Positions 33,776-40,405 of a stretch of 64,000 nucleotides of DNA are shown in pieces. Location of the stretch: the NCBI GenBank assembly GCA_015059015.1, contig SVBG01000003.1:124001-188000 (forward strand), given 5' to 3'. A model generated the notes under the pieces. It was not told the DNA's origin. It saw only the letters and a program-made list of their open reading frames with translations, and ran no database searches. The position numbers and the translations under genes were made by a program. This DNA comes from Erysipelotrichaceae bacterium. Lineage in GTDB: Bacteria > Bacillota_I > Bacilli_A > ML615J-28 > CAG-313. Every line of letters begins with the position of its first letter. Position 1 is the stretch's first letter.

Positions 33776-35683
33776 TTAATCACCTGTATAAATAATAACA
33801 CTTCCACCTTCAATTAATCTTTCACCAGGTGCAGGTACTTGAGAAATAACAGTATTACCTGTTCCTTCAATTATAAAATTGTATTTATTTGTATATGGCA
33901 ATTTCTTTACATTCATTCCAATATAATCATCAACCAAATATATTTGTTTATCAATATACCATCTAGCATCAAGCGGTATACCATCATTAGAAGGTTTGAT
34001 ACCTAAAATTTCAAAACTTTCTTGTAAAGCTTCTTTTACAATAGGGGCACATACTACACCACCATATTGAATTGTATTTTTAGGATTCTCAATCGCAAGA
34101 TAAATTAAAATTTCAGGATCATCCATTGGTGCAATCCCCATAAACGATAAAATATATTTACCTGATACATAACTACCATTTTCTGCAATCTGCGCTGTAC
34201 CCGTTTTTCCACCTACACGATATCCATCTATATATGCACCTCGTGCAGTTCCACGAGAAGCAACACTTTCTAGCGCATATCTAACTTTACTTGATGTTTC
34301 CTCACTTATTACCCTTCTTACTTTTGTTGGTTCTTTTTCAAGTAATATTTCACCATTTTTTTCTATTTTAGATAACACGTATGGTGTATTTAAAATACCT
34401 CCATTTACTGCAGCAGACGCAGCGTTAACAAGTTGTATTGCGGTAACAGCATTACCTTGTCCAAAACTTGCAGTAGCAAGTTCAACATTACCAATTTTTT
34501 CTTCATTGAATATTATTCCACTTGACTCTCCAAGTAAATCAATTCCTGTTTTTTTTCCTAACCCAAAACTTCTAATATATTTAAATAATCTATCTTTACC
34601 AAGTCTCATTCCAATTGTCATAAATCCTGGATTACAAGAATTCTCAATTACTTGTAAAAAAGTTTCTGTTCCATGCCCTCCTGCCTTCCAGTCTTTAATT
34701 CTTACACCATCAATTACTAAGTATCCTGGATCATGATACATTTCATCCATTGTAAATACACCTTCTTCAAGACCTGCTGCATAAGTAATAATTTTTTGTA
34801 CACTACCTGGCTCATAATTTTTCCAAATTGGTAAATTTCTGTTATATACTTCTTCACTATAATCTTGATAATTTTCTGGATTATATGTAGGCCTACTTGC
34901 CATACCTAAAACTTCTGAAGTTTTTGGATTTACCGCAATCATAATAGCTTCATCATAATTATACTTTACATAAGCATTATCTAGTAACCTCTCTAGAATC
35001 AATTGAATATTCAAATCAATGGTTAAATATACATCAGCACCTGATACGGCACTATTATAGTAACTAGTTAAATCACTGATTAAATTACCATGTGCATCCG
35101 TATAAATATTTAATCCACCCAAACTGCCCTTTAAATAACTATCATAAATATATTCAATTCCTGTTATACCTTGATTATCACTACCTACTACACCTAAAAT
35201 AGGTGCTAAAACACTTTGATAAGGGTAACTTCTTTTACTATCACTTACTACATAAATCCCTTTAATATTTTTATTAATGATTTCGATTGCTTTATCAACA
35301 CTTATGTATCTACCAGATGGTTTAATAATCTCAACAGAAACATTTTTATTTAAATGTTTCAAAATATCTTCTTTTTTAACTGCTAATATACTTGCTAAAA
35401 TATTAGCAGTTTCATCTTTATTTTCTACTTGTTTAGGAATACAAACAACAGTAGGTGCTAAATAACTGCCTACAATTAAATTACCATTACGATCATAAAT
35501 ATTTCCCCTAACTCCTTTAGTAGGAGCAGTTCTTGTCCATAAATCAAGTGCTAAACTATAATAATCTTGCCCTTTAATAATTTTAACATATGATAGTCTA
35601 ACAATAAGAGATATAAAACCAATTAATGTAATAATATAAATAAATACAACTCTTTTAGCTTTTAATAATCTATACTTTTTCAA
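33776..35683 (-). CDS. Class B penicillin-binding protein with PASTA domain (FtsI/SpoVD type)
   Basis: This transpeptidase cross-links septal or spore peptidoglycan. One N-terminal transmembrane helix (about 12-31) is followed by the PBP dimerisation domain with RGNIYDRNGN (about 55-64). The catalytic domain has EPGSVQKIIT (Ser-x-x-Lys), SCNPG (SxN) and KTGTAQ. A single C-terminal PASTA domain (about 570-635) ends in GSVIIYTG. I keep the TTG start at 35683 because GGTGAG lies 6 nt upstream. A PASTA domain and position before murE suit either FtsI/Pbp2b or SpoVD. ftsL, normally just upstream, is missing. Confidence 0.92.
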   Translation of the reverse strand: MKKYRLLKAKRVVFIYIITLIGFISLIVRLSYVKIIKGQDYYSLALDLWTRTAPTKGVRGNIYDRNGNLIVGSYLAPTVVCIPKQVENKDETANILASILAVKKEDILKHLNKNVSVEIIKPSGRYISVDKAIEIINKNIKGIYVVSDSKRSYPYQSVLAPILGVVGSDNQGITGIEYIYDSYLKGSLGGLNIYTDAHGNLISDLTSYYNSAVSGADVYLTIDLNIQLILERLLDNAYVKYNYDEAIMIAVNPKTSEVLGMASRPTYNPENYQDYSEEVYNRNLPIWKNYEPGSVQKIITYAAGLEEGVFTMDEMYHDPGYLVIDGVRIKDWKAGGHGTETFLQVIENSCNPGFMTIGMRLGKDRLFKYIRSFGLGKKTGIDLLGESSGIIFNEEKIGNVELATASFGQGNAVTAIQLVNAASAAVNGGILNTPYVLSKIEKNGEILLEKEPTKVRRVISEETSSKVRYALESVASRGTARGAYIDGYRVGGKTGTAQIAENGSYVSGKYILSFMGIAPMDDPEILIYLAIENPKNTIQYGGVVCAPIVKEALQESFEILGIKPSNDGIPLDARWYIDKQIYLVDDYIGMNVKKLPYTNKYNFIIEGTGNTVISQVPAPGERLIEGGSVIIYTGD

Positions 35684-35735
35684 AATAAACTCACCATTAT
35701 TATTTATTAATTTTACATTTCTTTTATTACAATAA

Positions 35736-35764
35736 TTGAACTATATTATTTTATTTGTTATAAT
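35736..35764 (+). promoter_or_regulatory. Sigma-A promoter of the aldose-epimerase gene
   Basis: TTGAAC (35736-35741) and TATAAT (35759-35764) with a 17-nt spacer and an extended TGT. An AAAGGAGA site and the ATG at 35793 follow. It faces away from the divergent PBP gene. Confidence 0.8.
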
Positions 35765-35792
35765 ATCAGTGTAAAAAAGGAGAAAAAACTTT

Positions 35793-36671
35793 ATGTTATA
35801 TACAATTAAAAACGACTATTTAGAAGTACAAATTTCAGATAGTGGTGCTGAAATTAAATCTATTAAATACTTAGGTAAAGACTATTTACACGATAGTGAT
35901 CCAAAATATTGGGGCAGAAGCGCTCCACTTCTTTGGCCAAATATAGGTACAATTAAAAATGGTACTGCAACAATTGATGGAATTAGTTACCCAATGAAAA
36001 AACATGGTTTCTTAAGGGATACTATGTGTGAACTTGAATATCAAACTGACGATAAAATTACATTTAAAGTTACATCAAATGAAGACACTTTAAAACTATA
36101 TCCATATAATTTTACAATTTTAATTACTTATGAATTATTAGAACAAACAATTCAAAGTAGTTTAAAATTTACTAACAACTCTAAAACAACTATGCCATTT
36201 AATTTAGGACTTCATCCAGCATTTAAAGTTCCACTAGATGATAAAGAATCATTTGAAGATTACAAAATTATCTTTGATGTACCTGGAACATACGAAATGC
36301 CAACAGTTGTTCTTACAGATGGAACAATTGATTACGAAAAAAGAATTCGTACATTTACTAACCTTAAAGAATTACCACTAAATTATGCAGATTATGATTA
36401 TGACGCATTAGTATTTGAAAATATCAAATCTCATCAAGTTACTCTTACTAATAAAGATGAAACTCATGGAGTTGTATTTAATTTTGAAGATTTCCCAATG
36501 CTAGGTATTTGGACACCTAATCATATTAAATCACCATTCATTTGTTTAGAACCATGGATTGGTTGTGCAGATGCACCACAATCAAATGGAGATTTCAAAA
36601 CAAAAAGAGATTTAATATCTGTAGAACCTAATAATTCTAAAACTATTAATTATTCAATCAAATTCTTCTAA
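35793..36671 (+). CDS. Aldose 1-epimerase family protein (galactose mutarotase-like, LacX type)
   Basis: The 292-residue protein belongs to the galactose mutarotase-like superfamily, enzymes that interconvert alpha and beta anomers of aldoses. Recognisable blocks are SDSGAEIKSIKYLGKDYLHD, PLLWPNIGTI, KKHGFLRD (His), GLHPAFKVP (His) and LEPWIGCADAP (catalytic Glu region), ending EPNNSKTINYSIKF. This resembles LacX-type proteins whose sugar is unknown. It is the only clear plus-strand gene of the window and sits inside the cell-wall cluster between rsmH and the PBP, convergent with rsmH, so it looks like an insertion into that cluster. Confidence 0.9.
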   Translation: MLYTIKNDYLEVQISDSGAEIKSIKYLGKDYLHDSDPKYWGRSAPLLWPNIGTIKNGTATIDGISYPMKKHGFLRDTMCELEYQTDDKITFKVTSNEDTLKLYPYNFTILITYELLEQTIQSSLKFTNNSKTTMPFNLGLHPAFKVPLDDKESFEDYKIIFDVPGTYEMPTVVLTDGTIDYEKRIRTFTNLKELPLNYADYDYDALVFENIKSHQVTLTNKDETHGVVFNFEDFPMLGIWTPNHIKSPFICLEPWIGCADAPQSNGDFKTKRDLISVEPNNSKTINYSIKFF

Positions 36672-36677
36672 AAAAAC

Positions 36678-36692
36678 AAAAACTATTACAAA
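36678..36692. repeat. Left arm of a bidirectional terminator split by the IS
   Basis: AAAAACTATTACAAA is the exact reverse complement of the segment at 38262-38276. Without the IS the arms would be 17 nt apart and form a 15-bp hairpin between the convergent epimerase and rsmH genes, with A-runs and T-runs on the outer sides. See the right arm. Confidence 0.8.
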
Positions 36693-36705
36693 CATACTTA
36701 AACAG

Positions 36706-36713
36706 TATATTTG
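36706..36713. repeat. Left 8-bp target-site duplication
   Basis: TATATTTG here is repeated exactly at 38258-38265, directly flanking the IS ends. Eight base pairs is the usual duplication of ISL3 elements. Confidence 0.92.
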
Positions 36714-36768
36714 GGCTCTATATAATTGTATAGGGTTTTGAAAAAAGCTATAGAATTTAATAGGGTGG
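36714..36768. repeat. Left terminal inverted repeat of the IS with double subrepeat
   Basis: The segment begins GGCTCTATATAATTGTATAG and contains the subrepeat twice (TTGTATAGGGT and TTTAATAGGGT). Its reverse complement aligns with 38203-38257 with scattered mismatches. Confidence 0.85.
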
Positions 36769-36770
36769 AA

Positions 36771-38098
36771 TTAACCACCCTTTTTTCTGCTTTTTTTATA
36801 CAACTTTCTTTTATTATCTCCTTTTTTAAATACATAATTTCCATTACTTGAAATATATAATATTCTAGCTCTATATATCGCGAAATTATCTAAGCCACAA
36901 CTGAATGCTTTTATTTCTTTACAAAGCCTATTTTTTCCCTCAATAAAAGCGTTAGATACTTTTTTATTATATGGTCTATAAGTTAAAAAAGAATTACAAA
37001 TTTCTGTAAACCAATGTCTATATGTTTTTGCTATAGAAATCATTTCAGGTATTTTTGTTTCTTCTAACTTTTTAATTAATTTGTTCAATTCATCTTTTGC
37101 TTGTTCTGCTACACACTTATCTCTAAATTTATATATTTCTTGTAAAATACACCAAGCAGTCTCTAATCTTATATCTGAATTAATACAATATTCAACTTTT
37201 TCTCTTTCGCTTATGAACCTATTTAATAATTTACTATAATATCTTTTTTCACTCAAAATATTTTCTTTTTTACTAAATGATTTCCAATCATTTCTTAATA
37301 TAGTTTTTACTTTGGGATTATCTGTTTCGTCTTCGACAATTCTTCTAAGTTTATGAAAATTATCTGTTGCTAGTTTTATCCAATGAAATGGATCTACTGC
37401 TATCTTGGCGTTCCAACAATAATTTGTAAATACCACTTTATAAGCTTCCCACATATCAATATTTACAATTTTAACCATTAAACGCTCTTCTAAAGGTATA
37501 TTTGCTAGATATCGTTCTAAATATTCCTGATGTCTTGAAGGTAAAATGTCTATTATTTCTTTCTTCACTGGGTCTCCTATTATACATGCGTATTTATTAT
37601 CTTCATCTATATTTGCTGAAAATTCATCCACACATATAATTTCTGTTAATTCTTTTCTATCAAAGGTAAAATGTTCCATAAAAGTATTAATTACTGTCAT
37701 TGTATCAACGTTTAATTGTTTAGCTATAGTGGTAAATGAATGTTTATATTTACATTGTTTTATTATTTCTAATTTTAAATAATTTGATATTCTATTTCTT
37801 TTCGAAACTATTGAATTATTTTCAGACATAGTTTTTCCACAGTCGCATAATAATCGTCTTTGTTTATATTTCAATAAAACTGGATAATCATAATTTATAA
37901 ATGTCTTTACTGTGCGCACTTTATATTCTTTAATTCTATGCACTAAACATCCACATCGTTCACAAACGACAGGTTCAAACTGTCTTGAAACATAATATAC
38001 TAAATATTTAACTCCCTTAATTATTTCAAACTTTTCCCATTAATTATAAGTTTTTCATCCATTAATTTTACGTTTTGTGATATAATATCATTGTACAT
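36771..38098 (-). pseudogene. ISL3-family transposase with an N-terminal frame break
   Basis: The main frame (open from 38039 down to 36771) encodes a zinc-finger region (PVVCERCGC...LLCDCGK), a helix-turn-helix segment (LKLEIIKQCKYKHSF) and a DDE catalytic core with CVDEFSA (Asp), AVDPFHW (Asp) and NAFIEGKNR (Glu). The true start is almost certainly the ATG at 38098, which has a GAAAGGAA site and encodes MYNDIISQNVKLMDEKLIIN, but that frame stops at 38021. A -1 shift between about 38040 and 38024 would restore a normal protein. No canonical slippery heptamer is visible, so a 1-nt indel and loss of function is the simplest reading; translation from the GTG at 37943 would lack the first zinc-finger cysteines. 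Confidence 0.85.
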
Positions 38099-38146
38099 AC
38101 TTTTCCTTTCTATAATTGTGTAGCAACTTTATTATATCAAAGGAGT

Positions 38147-38188
38147 GTACAAAAAAAAGCGGTAATAGATTTCTCTATTATCGCTTTT
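38147..38188 (-). terminator. Terminator just inside the right end of the IS
   Basis: AAAAGCGATAATAG pairs with CTATTACCGCTTTT (one mismatch), followed by a run of eight T on the minus strand. It lies upstream of the transposase and would stop read-in from rsmH. Confidence 0.8.
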
Positions 38189-38202
38189 CATTTTCTAATT
38201 TT

Positions 38203-38257
38203 AGACCCTATCGAATTCTATAGTTTTTTTATAAACCCTATTGAATTCTATCTAGTC
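38203..38257. repeat. Right terminal inverted repeat of the IS with double subrepeat
   Basis: Reading inward on the minus strand it begins GACTAGATAGAATTCAATAG and has a second copy (AGAATTCGATAGGGT). It pairs with the left end. Confidence 0.85.
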
Positions 38258-38265
38258 TATATTTG
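38258..38265. repeat. Right 8-bp target-site duplication
   Basis: TATATTTG, identical to 36706-36713. Confidence 0.92.
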
Positions 38266-38276
38266 TAATAGTTTTT
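38262..38276. repeat. Right arm of the terminator split by the IS
   Basis: TTTGTAATAGTTTTT is the exact complement of the arm at 36678-36692. It lies 4 nt beyond the rsmH stop codon and now stands alone, so rsmH transcripts may read into the IS. Confidence 0.8.
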
Positions 38277-38280
38277 TATT

Positions 38281-39213
38281 TTATAATTTTTCAATTCCTC
38301 TCATTTTAGCAGAGTGACTTCTGTTATTCTCATCTAATTCTTTTTCACTTGGAAGGATTACCTTATTATTTACCAGTTTATATTCTACTTTCATATAATC
38401 AGGAATAAAGGGAAGTCCCTTTGGAACATCAAGCGTAGTATATTTCTTAAACATCTGTTTTACAATTCTATCCTCTAAAGATTGGAAGGTAATAACTACA
38501 ACTCTACCACCAATATTAAGAAGTTTAATTGCATCTTCTAAACTATTTTTTAGAACATCTAACTCACCATTTACTTCAATTCTTAAAGCTTGGAATGTTT
38601 GTTTAGCAGGGTGACCTAACTTTCTTAAAACTGAAGCAGGTAATGCTTTTTTAATAACTTCAACTAATTCAAATGTAGTTTCAATAGGTTTCACGGATCT
38701 TGCTTTAACAATAGCTCTTGCAATACTAGGTGCAAATTTCTCTTCACCATATTCGTAAAGAATTCTTTTTAGTTCATTTTCTGAATAATCATTAATTACA
38801 TCATATGCAGAAAGATTTGCATTTTGATCCATTCTCATATCTAATGGGCCATCAAAACGATAACTAAAACCACGTTCTGGAATATCAAATTGAAAACTAG
38901 ATACACCTAAATCATAAATTATTCCATCAACATGTTCTATTCCTAAATCTAACAGTGATGATTTAATATTTGAAAAGTTAGTATTAATAATTGTATATTT
39001 ATCTTCAAACCCTTCTAGGCGAGTACGAGCTTTTGAAATCGCATAAGTATCTTGATCAAATGCGTACAAATGACCATTTTTTAATTTTTTTACAATTTCT
39101 AAAGAATGACCACCACCACCTAAAGTACAGTCTACATAAATACCATCTTCTTTAATATTTAACATTTCAATACTTTCATTTAATAATACTGAATAGTGCT
39201 TATAGTTATCCAT
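38281..39213 (-). CDS. rsmH: 16S rRNA m4C1402 methyltransferase
   Basis: RsmH (MraW) methylates N4 of C1402 in 16S rRNA using SAM. The sequence begins HYSVLLNESIEML, with the SAM motif VDCTLGGGGHS (about 29-39), YDLGVSSFQFD and the C-terminal NNRSHSAKMRGIEKL end. At 310 residues it is normal. It heads the dcw cluster in most Bacillota; here mraZ is absent upstream and ftsL is absent downstream, and an IS plus the epimerase gene separate it from the PBP gene. A GGAGG site supports the start. Confidence 0.98.
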   Translation of the reverse strand: MDNYKHYSVLLNESIEMLNIKEDGIYVDCTLGGGGHSLEIVKKLKNGHLYAFDQDTYAISKARTRLEGFEDKYTIINTNFSNIKSSLLDLGIEHVDGIIYDLGVSSFQFDIPERGFSYRFDGPLDMRMDQNANLSAYDVINDYSENELKRILYEYGEEKFAPSIARAIVKARSVKPIETTFELVEVIKKALPASVLRKLGHPAKQTFQALRIEVNGELDVLKNSLEDAIKLLNIGGRVVVITFQSLEDRIVKQMFKKYTTLDVPKGLPFIPDYMKVEYKLVNNKVILPSEKELDENNRSHSAKMRGIEKL

Positions 39214-39233
39214 CTTAAGCCTCCAAAATTTTT

Positions 39234-39264
39234 ATTAAAAAAAACGCATCCTCTGATGCGCTTT
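39234..39264 (-). terminator. Rho-independent terminator after rpmF
   Basis: AAGCGCATC pairs with GATGCGTTT with a CAGA-type loop, followed by a run of eight T on the minus strand, between rpmF and rsmH. Confidence 0.9.
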
Positions 39265-39302
39265 TACTAGGATTACTCCTAAACGAATCATTAAAACCCT
39301 AA

Positions 39303-39509
39303 TTATTCGTTATCTTTGTTTTCTTTTTGTTTGATTTCTTTAACTTGTTTTCCGTTGTAGAAACCACATTCAGGACAAACACGGTGACTTAATTTTAATT
39401 CACCACAGTTTGAACAAACTACCATTCCAGGAACTTCTAGTTTGTAATGTGTACGACGTTTTAATTTACGAGTCTTAGAAACACGACGTTGTTGAGCAAT
39501 TGCACCCAT
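39303..39509 (-). CDS. rpmF: 50S ribosomal protein bL32 (zinc-binding form)
   Basis: The 68-residue protein begins [21 protein letters not shown] and has four zinc-ligand cysteines, [18 protein letters not shown], i.e. the C+ paralogue used when zinc is sufficient. A short charged tail ([15 protein letters not shown]) extends beyond the usual end. It lies 16 nt after yceD, the conserved yceD-rpmF pair. Confidence 0.98.
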   Translation of the reverse strand: MGAIAQQRRVSKTRKLKRRTHYKLEVPGMVVCSNCGELKLSHRVCPECGFYNGKQVKEIKQKENKDNE

Positions 39510-39525
39510 TGTCTAATACCTCTTT

Positions 39526-40014
39526 CTAATTTTCTTCTTCTTGTTGGCGACCATCTGAATATGAAATAACATAATCATCATCGTCTAACTCGATTTCATC
39601 TTCTAATGAAATACCTCTTTGTTTTAATACTTCATACGCATCTGGTCTTGTAACATTGATGGGTTTATCAATAATTATATTAGACCAAACCATTTGATAA
39701 GTATCAATTGTGTTTTTTTCAATTAAGATATATTCATCAGATTCTTGGGTAGAATAAATTTCATCATAATCTTCTTCAAATAAATACTCAACAGGATCAA
39801 GTGTTAAAGCACATTGTAAAACAAGTTTTACAGATACTTTATAAGTAAATTGGTATGTTTCATGATCTAATCGATTTATACTACCAGTTATATTTACTGG
39901 ACCAATTTCATAGATATCTTCAACACTTTCAATTTCAGCACTTAAATCTAAAGTTTCTTCAAAATAATGAGGAAATTTGTTGATTTTTAATAATTGTTGT
40001 AAAGACCATTTCAT
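39526..40014 (-). CDS. yceD: YceD/YlbN family protein (DUF177)
   Basis: This small acidic protein is the conserved partner of rpmF, linked to 23S rRNA/50S biogenesis in bacteria and plastids; the mechanism is unknown. The start is placed at the ATG at 40014 (162 residues, MKWSLQQLLKI) because GGTGAT lies 4 nt before it. Family features include the VNITGSINRL strand, C-A-L-T-L-D-P-V and the C-terminal D-x-x-R-G-I-S-L-like segment (KQRGISLEDE). A strong promoter lies just upstream (40036-40064). Confidence 0.9.
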   Translation of the reverse strand: MKWSLQQLLKINKFPHYFEETLDLSAEIESVEDIYEIGPVNITGSINRLDHETYQFTYKVSVKLVLQCALTLDPVEYLFEEDYDEIYSTQESDEYILIEKNTIDTYQMVWSNIIIDKPINVTRPDAYEVLKQRGISLEDEIELDDDDYVISYSDGRQQEEEN

Positions 40015-40035
40015 AAAATCACCTACACCTAATAT

Positions 40036-40064
40036 ATTATACCACAAATCAAACTAAAACTCAA
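40036..40064 (-). promoter_or_regulatory. Sigma-A promoter of yceD-rpmF
   Basis: TTGAGT (40059-40064), 17-nt spacer, TATAAT (40036-40041) with an extended TGG. Confidence 0.82.
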
Positions 40065-40090
40065 GTATAAAGAATTATTATTTTATAATG

Positions 40091-40327
40091 TTACAGCATA
40101 TTAAATAAATTATCATTTACACCATTTTTCATAATTTCACGAACAATATTATCTTCTTGTGCTTTATCAATTGGTTTACCTGCTAGTTTAGATACATCTC
40201 TAATTACACTTCGAATATTATCTTCATTAGATAAATCCATATTTTTTACTTTTTCAACAAGTTCAAATACCGCTTCAGGTTGAATATTATTATCTGTAAT
40301 AAATTGTAACGCTTTATTAAAATTCAT
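40091..40327 (-). CDS. SpoVIF-like small protein (stage VI sporulation protein F family)
   Basis: The 78-residue acidic helical protein contains PEAVFELVEKVKNMDLSN, then NIRSVIRDVSKLAGKP and KAQEDNIVREIMKNG. This layout (a PE-x-x-F-x-L-x-x-x-V block, then IR-x-x-I/V-x-x-x-S-x-x-A-G-x-P, then K-x-x-E-D-x-I-V) matches what I recall of SpoVIF, a sigma-K-dependent coat-assembly protein of Bacillus. The gene is monocistronic with a TGAGGTGAG site. It could belong to a related short family not tied to spores. Confidence 0.6.
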   Translation of the reverse strand: MNFNKALQFITDNNIQPEAVFELVEKVKNMDLSNEDNIRSVIRDVSKLAGKPIDKAQEDNIVREIMKNGVNDNLFNML

Positions 40328-40362
40328 TTTCTCACCTCAAATAATAATATGTAATAACAATA

Positions 40363-40394
40363 TAAAAAAGACTCCAAACCTAAGTTTGAAGTCT
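40363..40394 (-). terminator. Rho-independent terminator after amidase 1
   Basis: AGACTTCAAAC pairs with GTTTGGAGTCT, followed by TTTTTTATA on the minus strand. Confidence 0.88.
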
Positions 40395-40405
40395 AATTTT
40401 TATTA

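Larger units (their letters stand above)
36714..38257 (-). mobile_element. ISL3-family insertion sequence, 1544 bp, complete ends
   Basis: The element is bounded by perfect 8-bp duplications and by imperfect terminal inverted repeats: left GGCTCTATATAATTGTATAG, right (reverse complement) GACTAGATAGAATTCAATAG, with shared similarity continuing for about 55 bp. Each end holds two direct copies of a subrepeat of the form AATTnnATAGGGT, probably transposase-binding sites. It carries one transposase on the minus strand with a frame break near its start, and a terminator close to its right end that would block transcription entering from outside. It accounts for the 337-bp gene-free stretch before rsmH. 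Confidence 0.93.

Noticed and set aside
38021-38040. Programmed -1 frameshift in the transposase
   Set aside because: No slippery heptamer in phase; a plain indel is simpler. Kept as a finding only because the element looks recent.
36678-38276. IS target duplication longer than 8 bp
   Set aside because: Only TATATTTG is duplicated; the longer match beyond it is the inverted terminator stem, not a direct repeat.
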